Shown: piece after piece, positions 46,572 through 58,594 of the stretch | Layout of the letters: each line of letters starts with the position of its first letter | How positions within the stretch are numbered: the stretch's first letter is position 1 | Source of the DNA: Verpa conica | Taxonomy: Eukaryota; Ascomycota; Pezizomycetes; Pezizales; Morchellaceae | DNA length: 64,000 nucleotides | Assembly: GCA_033030425.1 (NCBI GenBank) | Contig: JAUFSD010000014.1 | Span: forward strand, 992,001-1,056,000 | Reading direction: 5' to 3' | Program-made: the position numbers and the translations under genes | Notes under the pieces: generated by a model | The model's input: only the letters and a program-made list of their open reading frames with translations | Told to the model about the DNA's origin: nothing | The model's database searches: none

Positions 46572-48651
46572 TCGAGGATGGAGGATAGAGGAGGGGATAG
46601 CAAGGTTGATAGGGGGAGTTCGGTTATGATGGCTCCCTCGGAAAGAAGCTTATCGAGTAGAGGATATACCCCGAGTAATGAGATGGAAGATAGAAGGGGG
46701 AAGGGAGGAGCAGTGATGGTTTGAAGAAACGACTACTGTTAGAGCCACTAGGTACTCCTAAAAAATCTCAGTATGTTCTCTGCGATGGCGCAACTAGCCC
46801 TGGTAAAGGAATAAAAAGAAAAGAAGGAAGAGAAGCAGGAAGTAGGAGGGCACACCTATTACAGTCGACGTTGTCTGAAAGATAGAGAAGCTGGCGATCC
46901 AGCTCTAGTGACGGGATGAGAAATTCTCTAGAGGATTGCGGGCAGCAGACTTCTTCGCGGGCGAGGCTGTTGGAGCCAAAAACTGGGGGCCGTGTGTCGA
47001 CGTTAGACTTTAGGGGAAGGGGAATCTGGCCTACAAAATCCTACACTGATTAATCGGGTTAGCCGCATGTACTGTGGAGCAAAGAACCCCCGCCCAGCCA
47101 CCCCCACGTGATGATACTCTTACTAAGCCTTAAGTACAAAGTCACGTACCTTGTTCTCTAGACACTGATAAGTGACTTTTGTAAGGTCAATGTACCCAGG
47201 CATCTAGAGCTTCAAGAGGGGTAAATAATCAGATGTCCCACGAGATTGTCGACCATTGGCTACGAGTTCATGGACTATCACTCGTTATAATTTTTACGGG
47301 GAACCTGGGTGGGGTGATGCCCCTATCAAACCTTTACTCTTCCATAGATTTAGCCCTCAGAAGTCTTTGCAGGGTTCTATACATGTAAGGTGATTGATTA
47401 TTCTTATCGCTACTGAAATCCTCTAGTACCTGGTCAGTGGTTATACTCTATAGTATCAGCACTACTAATATCCGGTTGACGCGCGGTCAGTAAGACTCCA
47501 CTACTTCTTCGTTAGGATTTTTCATGTGGATCTGATTATGGGTCATCAATTATACTACTACCCGCACCTCAGATGCAGCTGGTCACATATGTAGGAGCTT
47601 TTCGCTAGGAAAAATATAGACTATGGGGTCTCGATAAGTATTTTACCTCGCTAGGGAAATCCTTGTACCCTCTAGAGTCTAGCGATGACTCTACGTTACA
47701 AAAGGATATGTAATTACAAGGATTTTCTCTAGCTAACATAGGGATTAGTTCTAAAACCTTTCCCTACTGATTCCAGTGATATATCATAGTTACCGAGGGT
47801 AAAGGGCGTGGATTTTTAAGTAGTTATAGTGAGTCGTTTTCTAGTTTTTTTTACTAGTCCTGGGTAAATGCCAAAATTTTTCAGTCTATAAACAAGCCTC
47901 CCCAATTTACCACTGGCGAGTCTCTTCACATCGACTGAACTACAGCTCTTTCTCCAGGTGCTCTTTCCTACGCATTGCGATACACTTTGTTCTTCCTTGA
48001 ACGCTTAACTTGGCCAATAAAACATCTAGATGTAATTACATGTATGCTGAGGTAATAGCTCGGCTGAATCCAGATAGGCTTCTTGAATATTTAATATTTG
48101 TATTAAGTCTACTCAAACTCAACTAGACATTAAGAAGAATCTCTAGAAGTTGTTATTTAGTTTGATTTACAATCCCGACCAATTATGCATCTATCTAGCT
48201 TTTGTTCTGGTCTTGTTCCAGACCCTACAGGAACTCCGGGGAGGGGGTCGATTAGTAAAGTGTAATAATTGCTTTCCTTATGTCGAGTCTTAGTAAGAGA
48301 GGGTAAACTGTAAATCCACTTTGGGTCGGGAACTCAGTTTTTCCCAGGTAGTATACTTAAGTTTTCACTCGTCCATCCCTTCCCCTTCACCGGGCTTAAG
48401 GGATGATGACTTTTGGCGCCGGCCAGATTCTACGGATTAAAGTAGATTACTTGCTACTCACATAATGAATGTTCGCATCCTGGCATTGACATGGGGAGAC
48501 AGCGTCTGCTACTATACGCACCTTATTATTCGTAGAAAATAAGTTAATACCTAATCGAGGTCATGTAGTGATACGAGCAACATGCCAAGCCATCACGTCA
48601 ACCTCCAAATCAATACTCAACGCGTGTAATCGACGCCATAATCATCCAAAG
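46572..48651. other. Long AT-rich intergenic region
   Basis: 2.1 kb without a supported exon. Two TACATGTA palindromes (47380-47387, 48037-48044). G-rich patches at 46684-46712 precede the mannosyltransferase start. No terminal inverted repeats, transposase frame or RNA gene recognised. Confidence 0.5.
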
Positions 48652-49223
48652 ATGTCGCACAAAGCCAAAAACCTCGAGTATGGTATGCATTCTTGATCAG
48701 AGTAAGGGCAGTAATCTAATAGGGTACTAATGAGGCTATAGAAATGCGAGAGCCGACTTTCCTCCGCCGACTACGGCAGCAGCACGCTGGTGATGGTGGC
48801 CCGGACCGGTATATCGCGCCTAGGAACAAGAAGACAGCTGTAGATGATGATGAAGATGCACCTGCATACGTTCTCGAAGGTGCTGAGAACGAGACAATAT
48901 CAAAGAAGGAATTCGAGGCTATGGCATCTGGGGGAGGAGAGGTGAAGGGGGAGGAAAGCAAAATTGAAAGTTCACAGAGGCCTGGGGAGGTGCTGAGCGA
49001 GGGCGGAGACACAAAAGTTGACCCAGCGCGAAAAGGGAAAGAGGACATGGGAAGGACACTCAAAGAAAATGTTACGGAAGTTGGTGTAAAGGGGAAAAAG
49101 CGAAAAGCTACTAAGATCGGGGGCGATGATGAGACTGAAGATAAAGAGGAGAAAGTAGGGAAATTAAAGCCGGGTGGTAAATCGAAGAAGCGAGTGGTGA
49201 AACTATCATTTGATGAGGAATAA
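48652..49223 (+). CDS. DUF4604 domain protein
   Basis: Exons 48652-48682 and 48742-49223; 170 residues. The N-terminus MSHKAKNLEY then EMREPTFLRRLRQQ fits the DUF4604 start (a KxLxY...PxFLxxLR pattern found across fungi, plants and animals). The rest is hydrophilic, Lys/Glu-rich, ending KKRVVKLSFDEE, which also fits the family's C-terminal LSFDxxE. Probably nuclear; no biochemical role is established that I know of. The first coding exon is only 31 nt. Confidence 0.8.
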
Positions 49224-50122
49224 GAGCCGGGGATACTATATAATGTTATAAGTCTAGAAGGTTTATAGCTCTCTTCTATTTACGCCATATGATATATAAG
49301 CTTATTTTACCTGCGAGTATTAAGCAGAAGCATAGGGGCTGCTGTGATTGCTATGTGGTCCACTTAATGATTAGGTGTTCAAGCCAGCTGAGGGCACGTG
49401 CACAGAATGTTCCAGGAGGTAAGCGTTTGACCAAGGAACCTCGGTGAAAATCACTCTACGCTGGCTGGAGCTAAATCGATTGCTAATAAAGGGGTGTGTG
49501 TCAACTTACACTAGAGATCCTTCTAGGTTTTCGAACTCGGGAGCATATGATAGATGGCGAAAAACATTACCTGGCAGGAATAATACTTTGGGTGTATGTG
49601 TTTCCTAGCTGCGCGATTGACCTTTTATTATGGGTGCCCTTGTGAATTGATAGCGAGAAGTGATTGTGGCTCGATCGAGCCCTATGCATATATAATACAT
49701 ATATCAATTCAGACAGCTCTCATGATCTCTAGCGCTTGACTTAAAAATGTTCACTTCTCGTTATGAAATTGGACAGTGCTGTAATAAAAATGAGGGTACT
49801 AACTGGGCTTTGGCTTAGTAATTAGATAGCCTATTTGTTTTTGATATGTACTCTATATGTAGTCATATATAGTTATCCCTACTATACTTCCATAAGGATT
49901 TAGGTCATAGTTTGTAACTACATGCTAGATTTGTATCTAGAAAATATAATCACTTGATTAAAAAAAACCCCTACATAAGGCTTGATGGTATTGTAAATCA
50001 TATCTATTCTTTACACCCTGCCTACGGCCACTAAGCAACAAAATTCTTACCTAACTAGCTAATGAATGAATAATCAAAAATGAAACCTAAGCCTTCCTGC
50101 CAAAATAGGTAATTAGAAGAAT
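49224..50122. other. Intergenic region, convergent 3' flanks
   Basis: AT-rich; nothing recognised. Confidence 0.45.
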
Positions 50123-52212
50123 TTAAAGAAACCATCTAAAATCAGGTGAAGCAGGTCCATCTTTAAGCACTTTTGTGGGGACATCTCGTGCATCGACATC
50201 AACACCTTGCTCTCGATTTCTTCTCCGATTGTCAAAGATCATGAACATTCCGAGACTTGAAGCGAACAGCATACCCGCTGCTCCAAAACAAGCGGTTGTA
50301 ACCAAGGCCGCTAGGACATAGTTAGATGCCACGCTCAAGATAGTATAAAAGTACCCGAAGACCTACGAATATAGTCGGGAGCATCCTGAGCGCGAAAGAT
50401 ATTGGAGCTTACAATCCCTATAAAAAAATTTCTTAGCCAAGTGTATCTAAGCTGATAGGGATTTCTTTTAATTACCCATCATATTCGCAACCTATGGGTC
50501 TGTTAGCATAAGAAATAGGATAGGCTAGAAATTAGGGCTAATCGCTTACTGGAACTCCAACAGAAGTAAGAACTACTCTTCTTCCTTCGTGCGCGATGTT
50601 GTTGTTGTCTTCGGCCTAGTCGTTAGCCGCTAAGATACACTATAGATCACAGGATATCACCTACACCAAGTAGATAGTAACACACTTGGGGCCGATGTAC
50701 CCCAGCACATCATGAAAGTGGCAAAGTAAGCCACATTTTTCTCAGACAGAGCATCAATGCTAGCATAAATGATGAACCCAATGAGAGGGAACGAGAATCC
50801 TGTCAGAAAATATTAGATTTCTGTTAGTTTTGAATAGAAGGTTTGGCTAACCCAAAGCGATGAATGGGAATCGAAGCCGAGTCAAATCCGAAGTGAAGGC
50901 CAAAATAAGCAACATGACTGCACCAGTTACATTCGGTGCTAATTGAAGTTTAGCACTACCCTTCGCTAGATTTACAGAGGAGCACTATACCAACTGTAAA
51001 CAAATTTGTCCTTATAACACTATACCCTAAACGCCCAACAATCTGTGGCAGAAATAAAGAAACACTCTGCAGAGGTACTCCGAGACATATCTCGATCGCC
51101 AACCACGCCCAAGCAACCGGTAGCTTGAATACCTTCAATGATTCCTTAAGATTGAACTTTTCATCAACAATCGAGGAACTATCGACCTGGATTCTATGGA
51201 ACGCCAGCTCCTTCTCCGCGTCATTGAGAAAATGAGCCTTTGCTGCGCTCATAGGGAGATACCAGAATGCAAAGAAACTAAACAGAACAGTGCAAGATCC
51301 CTCAATGATGAAAAGGAATCTCCATGATGGAATGTTGTGGTGGATCTGAAAGACACCGAAGGCCAGCAAACCTTTGATTCAGATTTATATTAGTCGGGGA
51401 ATTTAGCACTATATTATGAGATACTAACCACTAAAGGCGTTGGCAATGTTACTAGCAGCGTAGAAAATAGCTAAACGGCGTGCCAATTCACCACGCCTAT
51501 AAAAGGTCGTAAGGTAGTATATGACCTATAATAAAATTGGGGGGTTTAGCCTTCCTCAAATTGATTTTTGTGTCGGCCAGGCAGAAGTCCTGTAGGCTTG
51601 AGGAACCTACCAGAGGGAAAAATGCACTTTCTGCCATTCCTAAAAACCATCTTACTGTCACTCCCAACTTTGGTTAGCCTTCACTCGAGAAGAAGGTCCT
51701 ATAAAAAAACTACATACCTGCCATCATGCCTCCAAAATTCTTAACAGACGCGCCAAGCAGGGTCATACTCCCAAACGAAAACATCATCAATGGAAGCACT
51801 CTAGAAGGTCCGAACTTCTTTCCTAACATCCCTAAAGGTGGTGCACATAAGACATAGGGTACATAGAATACAGACAATATTATATTGTACTGATTTCCCT
51901 TGAACCCAAGATCCTTTTCAAACCCGTTGGTTTTCGCATTTCCGAGGTTGCCTTTATCGAGCCTAAGATAGCGGTATACGAATAAAGTTAGCCATACACT
52001 GAAAAATATATTTAAACTCTAATTGAAGTTAGGACCTACGCATTGAACAGGTACATGATTGCCAAAACAGGCAGTAACCTGAAGTCAAATCGTCTGCAAA
52101 GCGCTCTCTCAGCAGCCGCATCGAGTACCCGCGCTGTCAACTCCGCCGAACCTTCCTTTACCGAAGAAATTGATTCAGCACGCTTTCCTATTTCCTGATC
52201 CTTTGGGTCCAT
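50123..52212 (-). CDS. MFS permease, Dal5/allantoate-type (anion:cation symporter family)
   Basis: At least ten exons; all junctions I followed are in frame, so the gene looks intact. The N-terminus MDPKDQEIGKRAES is cytosolic; ALCRRFDFRLLPVLAIMYLFN and LDKGNLGNAKTNGFEKDLG are the hallmark first loop of this family, followed by QYNIILSVFYVPYVLCAPPLG, VRWFLGMAESAFFPL, YRRGELARRLAIFYAAS, and the C-half WGTSAPSVLLSTWYNNN and IFRAQDAPDYIPAL. Twelve TM segments expected. The family imports carboxylates such as allantoate, nicotinate, pantothenate or biotin precursors; the substrate cannot be told from sequence. Several internal introns of 45-80 bp. The ATG at 52212 gives the usual length. Confidence 0.9.
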
Positions 52213-52885
52213 ATTCGCTATCGCTGGTGCCTCCAGTTTTTGTGTTTAGGTTAGTACTCACGGGAGCGACGAGATACTGTGTGTAATTGTCACGGGGGAA
52301 CGTGGCACGAGGTGAAGGGGAAGGTAACAAGGAGAACACATTGGCTATTTATTTATCAAGAATTTTAAACATCCCGGTGACCACTGATATAACCGCGTCT
52401 GATAAGCAGAAGATTTTATTCACCGCATGAGGTAATAATAATCAATATTCCAGCGGTTGTGGGTAGAACATGTAGCAGCGTGATATGGATGGCGGGGAAA
52501 GGCACATTTTAAGATATAGCGCTGGAAGTAAATCCGGGAAAATATGTACATGGTACCTATTCTTGAGAACGTTCCGGTTGTAGGGATGGATCCGGAACAC
52601 TGTAGTTCGGACTTGGCAGAACGTTAGGAACGGAAACGTGGCGCAGGGTTAAAACAATAGGGTGGCGTGAGGCTTGGCTACGGTCTATCCCTTAGTCTGG
52701 TGAGACTTGCTGCCCACCCAATGTGGCGGTGCTGTAGCTTAGTCAATCGTAACATAACCAATAAACAAGAGCGTTTGAGTGAAGTACCTGGCAGAGATAA
52801 TACTCCTGGCCAGTAAGAAGATTGTAATTTTCTCAAGTCCTTTGGCCCCACTTTGGGTGGGCAGCATCATCAGAGTAAGGATAAG

Positions 52886-53512
52886 ATGGAGGATTTCTTC
52901 GCCAAGAGACGAAGTCCCTTCAACCCACAGGAAGCGAGTAGAATCTTCAGTACAGTAGGCTTCCGCTATAAGAATATGCTTAGGACCGAGATTTCATATT
53001 CTTATAGATCACTTATTCTTATAGCACATGCATATAACCTACCCTAAACCGACTATGGGACCGGTGTACCGTATTCTTATAGAGCGGCTATTCTTATAAC
53101 GAGTATTCCTATAGCGGGAGTGTACTATAGTAGCAAGCAGTAACCACGATAGAGGTAATGATCTCATTAAATCAGAAGATGATTTTTGTTCGAGCTGTTC
53201 GACTGAGCAGAGTTCCTTTAAGACTAATACTAATGGCAAACCGCAATTTTTCTGTTCCAGGAGTAAGTTATTCAAACCATCGGCGGTGCTTTCTTTTACT
53301 GATTCAAGGGCTTCAGATTCGGAGAAATGTCGAACATGTGAAGGGTCTCGAAGGGATGGAGGAATTGTCTGCAGGTAATACTACATTATAGTAAGGATTT
53401 TAGTTTCGAATTTGCATCTATTCAATGCTGATGATGTGAACTTAGAATGCAAAACTTGCAGCTGAGCTTAATAGACTTACTCGAAGTGAGATGCACAGTT
53501 ATGTCAAGCTGA
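52886..53512 (+). CDS. Speculative three-exon gene with the MITE as its first intron
   Basis: Exons 52886-52949, 53131-53374, 53446-53512 give a 124-residue frame. Exon 1 encodes MEDFFAKRRSPFNPQ; exon 2 an open frame with two Cys pairs (CSSC, CRTC); exon 3 a Leu-rich tail. The proposed first intron starts GTACAG at the left edge of the MITE and ends CTATAG at its right edge. No family is recognised. Against it: removing the element together with one TA does not restore the same frame. Best read as a hypothesis. Confidence 0.22.
52953..53127. mobile_element. 175-bp MITE with TA target duplication, related to the 19.6-kb element
   Basis: The left end CAGTAGGCTTCCGCTATAAG and the reverse-complemented right end TAGTACACTCCCGCTATAGG match at 15 of 20 bases, and TA flanks both (52951-52952, 53128-53129). 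Internally the motif TATTCTTATAG recurs three to four times. Ends share CAGTA...CCGCTATAAG with the element at 19648-20064 (CAGTA...GCCCTATAAG), pointing to one pogo/Tc1-like family. No coding capacity. Confidence 0.62.
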
Positions 53513-53740
53513 TGTTTACCTTTAGTGTAGGGGTCAGTGTTCGGAACGGTCCGGGGATCGGCCTTGCCAAGGCCTGTGGAGAGCCTCGGGTAGTCGTCCT
53601 TGGGCTCGGTGGGGTATGTGTCTTTCGGATCTACTGTATGTGTAATTGATGTGACATCACTAGGGAGCGGGTAAACTCACAGAGGAAGGTAAAGGCCACC
53701 TTATTACAACAGCCAAAAGAAACCACATTACACGACGCAT
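53442..53740 (-). CDS. Speculative small secreted protein
   Basis: The frame starts MRRVMWFLLAVV (signal-peptide-like), then an exon with strongly G/C third positions encoding PKDTYPTEPKDDYPRL and TGLGKADPRTVPNTD, ending soon after. Joining the two needs a non-canonical-looking donor (GTTTAC) or another start; the better donor (GTGAGT) gives the other frame. A final donor/acceptor pair leads to a stop at 53442. About 60 residues. No family recognised. The GC3-rich middle exon is the best evidence that something is coded here. Confidence 0.3.
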
Positions 53741-55124
53741 GCCTTTTAGGGAATTACAGAGTGAAGCCAGTCTGAATCATGTATCAAAGCAGAGTTATTT
53801 AAATGCTTTGCGTAGGCGCGGGTTAAAGGCTTATAAAAAAAAACCTTAAATCAGTTTTGGGGGATAGACATAAGCAATAGACTTGGTTTTGCACTGCCTA
53901 AACTTAATTGGGAAACGGATAAGGAGTGAGTAGGATGAAAATTGATAGATGAAATGGGAAAAATGGTTGGTGGCCCATAGGGTTTGAAGTGAGTTTGGGG
54001 GAAAATAGGAAATAACGAGAAATGGGACAATGATTGTACTCGCCCTAAAAAATCACAGGGTACAATAATTATGTCTTGGGGCATGGTAGGATACGGTTAC
54101 AAGGGCCTTTTCATGTTTAGGAAGTCGAGACCGATCAGGAATGAGCTGCTGCATTGGTAGATTAATACAATAGTAGAAGGAAAATATGCAAAATAGAAAC
54201 AGAGATCAGTAAAAGATTCTTTGCTCCTGGGACCCACACCAAAGTCCCTGGGAGTCCCTCATCTAGAAATTAGCCAAGAAATAATTTTGTTCTCCGGGAC
54301 TGTTGCAGGGGGATTCGACATCTTACCAAGCCCCTAGTTACAGTATATAACTAGAGTGGTCTATATGACTACATATGCCCAACGCCATCCCAAATGACAC
54401 CCATAACCCATTCTATCACAGCACAGCCTCAAGCCAAAAAAAATCTCTAGAAGGAAAAACTACAGAAAGATCGATAGATCTTCCTATGCCTCTTAGTTTT
54501 TTATTTTTTATTTTTTCAAACGCGCCCTAAACCAGGGGAGCACTAGCACAAGCTGTCAACTCCACCAGGTAGACTAATACTCCCACTGCATCTTTTTAAA
54601 TGCCAAAACCGAGACCGGACGACTAAAAAGGACCGGATCCAGATCTATCCAGACCAGTAGCTATGACCGGAACAATAAATCCATACTCCCAGAGTAAGAG
54701 AGAGCCAGAACATGTACTCCGATCTCACACATTCCCGACTTTTTTCGTTTACCATTCCCACTAGAGCCACCACAATAAAATAACGCATAAGGAATAAGGC
54801 TAGACAAAAGAAAAGATTAGAATGAAAGAAAGAGGTCATACCCGCCACTCCTCATTATACCTACCACTCCCCTATTTTCCTCTCCACTTAAAACAAAACT
54901 ACGGATGATACTAAATCACACCAAAGGAAGCATAGCTAGATTTTGCGTCCCACCCCCAAGAATTCCCCCACCCCACGCCGTCCCAAAATGACGTGTCACC
55001 CAAGATGAAATCATAACTCCAAGACGTTCACAAAAACAAAAGCCCCCTTCCCAAAAACACAACAAAAGGCCAGACATAAGAAAGAGTAAACACAAGAACG
55101 AAAGTAGGATATCTCCCTAGAAGG

Positions 55125-57719
55125 CTAGTGTCCCCCCATCTTTGCAACCCCCTCCAAATATGCCATCAGCCCATCTCTCTCTCTTCCAAGCGGACTCTTT
55201 AATACCTCCCCCTTATCCTTTCGGGCGGTTCTGCCTCTACTTATACTGCGATTCCTCCCGCTCCCGCTAGCCATAGGTCTTGCGGGGGTTTGTTCGGGGC
55301 TACTTATCACCGTCTCGTCGGCCGGCGGAACGCTGCCTGCCCTGAACATAGCTAGTAGCGTCTGCTGCTGTTGGTTACTGATACTCTCCCTCCTATCAAA
55401 TGCGGTTCCAGTTGGCTTGGGCAGGGCATATTGAGAATTTGATCCTGCCGCACCCGGAGACGCACGGAATTGGGGCCCCACAGTAGAAGAGCGAGATGGC
55501 GGTACGGGTGCAGGTTGTTGGGGCGGGGGAGCAAAAGCCTGGGATCCTGGAGTCACAGTAGAAGCACGAGGACTTCCACTGCGGAGAGTTGCCAAAAGGG
55601 TTGCTTGCTGTTGAGTGTGTGCCTTGGGCCCCTTTGGAATTGGAGGCTTCTGTAAAACCGGGGTTGGATTTTGTGGCTTTCCACGGGTAGATGTAGGTGT
55701 TGCCGGAACTACTGCTGGAGGAGGAGGAGGGGGCGCATACGTAGTGTTTTTTTGTGCCGCTGGTGTGGCTCCCTTTAGAATCGACAATAGTGTACCTGCC
55801 TGGTCTGAATCTGAGTGTTTTGGGGGTACGGTCACAGGAATGAATGCATCCAGTGGGGTAGGCAGCACTTGTTGAGGTGATTGCTGGTTATTTGGTGGCT
55901 TGAACCCGTTCTGGTTTACAGGCGAAAAGGACGACTGCTGAGGAGGCGGGTACACCTGGTTTAGAGGTGGGCGATTATACTGGGCGGGCTGTGAAGGTGT
56001 AAAACTAGATGCTGGGGGTGGGGAGGGTAAATGAGTTGTTGACTCCGGCACATTACGAGGGAATTGTGGCCATCCAGCATTTGATCCAATCCCACCAAGG
56101 TTTTGGGCCTTTTTTTTCTGCTGTGCCTGTGGTGGTTGTGGTGGTGGTTGTGGTGACTGTGGAGGTGCAGTAAAGTCCTGAATGTGCGGAGGTGCACGGC
56201 CAGGAGTCTGTGGAGATGCCAATCGCTGATTATTCACTTTGGGAACCTGTGGAACTGATGTGCCTGACCCGTTTTGCAGCATTGAAAGTAACGCCCGTGG
56301 GTTAGGCTCAAGTTGAGCTATATTTAAAGAAACACCCGCCTGTGGCTGTGATTGTTCACTGTTTGGAAGTCCAGCACCCAACATATTCATCAACCTCGCG
56401 GATTGGTCTGCCTGTTGCGCCTGTTGACCCACCTGATCGTTTGAAGGACCAAAATGCAACATGTTCTTCAGCCTCTGGGATGCCTCATCATTACTCGAAT
56501 ACCCATTAGCTGCTGGCTCACTCAGCGGCTGCGGAATATTTAAGAAGTTTCTCAGTTGAGTAGATGCATCGGGTATCGGAGATGCAAGATCTTCTTCAAC
56601 TTCAGTTTCCTCCGCTATCCGGTTGGCTGCTGCAGCAAGGTTTTGCTGCTGCTGCTCTTGTAGCCATTTCTTGCCCTTTGTCGAGATCCATTTACGGAGG
56701 TCTTTGAGGAATGGGGCCACCATGTAGTATTTGCCGCTTCTGACATCGTTTTGGGGTGGCTGTTGTCCGTTTTTCTTTTTAGAGTAGGCGGGGAGATCGG
56801 TAAGTCTATGCCATTTGATGTCCTACTTAAAGGAACATGAATTAGCAAACAATGCCCTTCCAATTTGTATTTTTAGATGATACATCGCTGGAATACCCAC
56901 ACTAATTTCCTTCCTTGTCTGGCATTCAAATACAGTATCCTCAGACACTCCTGGGATAATATACAATCTTAGATTCTGATCCCTCATCACTATCTCAACG
57001 TAGTCATCCTCTTTCGCTAACCCATTGCAATCGAAACCAGTTTCCTCAAACACCTCTCTTATTGCACAAACCATATCATCTTCATCTTTATTGATCTTCC
57101 CTCTCGGGTAGCTCCAGCTCGCGCCCTTTTTGTATCCTTTGACAAGCAAAAGCTTATCCATCGTAGGATTTAAGATGATGGCTCCGCGGACAGGAACGCG
57201 CGTTTTGTAGGACATAAAGTTGATGAATGCATGTTCGGCGCCATCTGCCGGAAGCCCAGCAATGACAGGTAGTGGGAGGACTTGAAAGACCCTTGAAATA
57301 AAGCTGCGGAGATTAAGAGTTGGGAGGTTTGGATTAATGTCGCGGATAAAGTCTTCAAAGTACCATTGTGCAGCCTCAATTTGAAATGATAATCGCTGCA
57401 AAAGTCAGTATCCACTAGTGTGCATAGCCATCGAGTGGGGGGGGGGTTATTAGAAACAAACAAACCTCGATTGAGTTCAACTCCTCCTCCGGAATATTGA
57501 GGATGAACCTGTTGGCCTAGTCAGTCATCTACACTACACATGCACTCTTCCCGCGTTCACGCGAGATATCCGTACCTAACGCAGAGGTCATCGAGAGTCT
57601 CCAACAGTGTTGAGCGACTAAGAATCTAAAAACACGGCAGGCATCAGCCTCGCTCCCCTCTGCTCCAAGTCGATTCCCCCCAAACAGAAACGCACATAAG
57701 TAGAAGTATAAGGATCCAT
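55125..57719 (-). CDS. DCP2: mRNA decapping enzyme Dcp2
   Basis: Nudix pyrophosphatase that removes the m7G cap in P-bodies. Exons 57719-57696, 57625-57576, 57508-57466, 57395-56901, 56822-55125; 2310 nt, 769 residues. The N-terminal regulatory domain: LLETLDDLCVRFILNIPEEE, AAQWYFEDFIRD. The Nudix domain: YKTRVPVRGAIIL, SYPRGKINKDEDDMVCAIRE, REVFEETGFDC (REVxEExGxD catalytic helix). Box B: EISDIKWHRLTDLPAY and KYYMVAPFLKDLRKWI. The long C-terminal part is Pro/Gln/Ser-rich with at least seven short Leu-rich helices of the LLxxL type (e.g. GTLLSILKG, ATLLATLRS, QTLLAMFRA), which in fungi are Edc3/Pat1-binding HLMs. The 24-nt first exon is inferred. Confidence 0.94.
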
Positions 57720-58594
57720 GCAACTCGTTGCTGTTCTCTCAGGCTACCGCGGGGTCAGAATGAACCCCAGAGCCAGACAGTTTCGAGGGAGAGAATTCTG
57801 TGGCGGTGTGTGACCAAGGGGGTGTGTGCAAGTAAACTACTCGGACAAGAAAGAAAAGAGTAAAAGAAAGTATCAAGCTAGAGCTAAGATAAAGCCAGAG
57901 ATCAGAACAGGGGTAAAACAACCAGACCAGTTGCTACGTGTTGAGGTTGTTGTGGGGGGGAGGGTAAGGGAGATTTTAGTGACCGTGATATGAAGTGGTG
58001 GGGGGGGGAGAATGCCTTACTGCGGGATTCAGGCAGGCAGGCCAATGTGGTGGGGATCCTCTGTGGATGTATCCTCCAGTTGAAAGTCAGCCTGCAGACT
58101 GCACCCGAAAGCGGGCTCCTGCACAGCCACAGCCACGGATAGGCGAGATCGAGTCCCTGTGCCACGACTGTCCCGTTTGCAGCTGAATACCGCCACCCAT
58201 GACGTTGTTTTCATGTGGCAACCGAAGATGAGAACCCTACCCGTAGTCTTGCGCGCCAGCGCACCTACACTACCCACAGAGCTTGTTTTTTCTTCCTAGA
58301 CGTTCGCCATCAAGTGTCTGTCCAATCACCTAGCCCTGTAAAATGTCACCTGTTCGGGCTTTCAAGTTTTTTTCCCCTTGCAGCTGCGATTTTACATTCG
58401 ATATAAATGTTCAACTTCCCAAGTAAACTAGCAATGGTCCATTCAATCGTGCTCCTACTTCTTCAAATATCCCCATGATAATTTGATTATCTTTTGTTTC
58501 GTCTCAGATCTACTTAGCTTGGATCACTGCCCCTCCTCTTAAGCTCCCCTTTGCTACCTACCTACCTAGCAATCCGAAGCTTCCCCTACCAGCC
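57720..58594. other. Divergent promoter region, DCP2 and DUF4112 genes
   Basis: Contains G-rich tracts at 57954-57970 and 58007-58019 and a C-rich tract near 58555. No coding signal. Confidence 0.5.
57954..57970 (+). other. G-quadruplex-capable tract upstream of DCP2
   Basis: Seven Gs (able to supply two runs), then GGG and GGG with loops of 1 and 3 bases, on the plus strand, 235 bp upstream of the DCP2 ATG. A further G9 run lies at about 58010-58018. Confidence 0.5.

Larger units (their letters stand above)
52213..55124. other. Long, mostly non-coding region with MITE and two weak small-gene candidates
   Basis: 2.9 kb. Contains the MITE at 52953-53127, a weak plus-strand gene model (52886-53512) and a weak minus-strand model (53442-53740). 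From 53750 to 55124 the sequence is AT-rich with A/T homopolymers and no coding signal. Confidence 0.5.

Noticed and set aside
47000..48600. Transposable-element remnant in the long AT-rich spacer
   Set aside because: I found no terminal repeats, target duplication or transposase/reverse-transcriptase motif, so no element is called.
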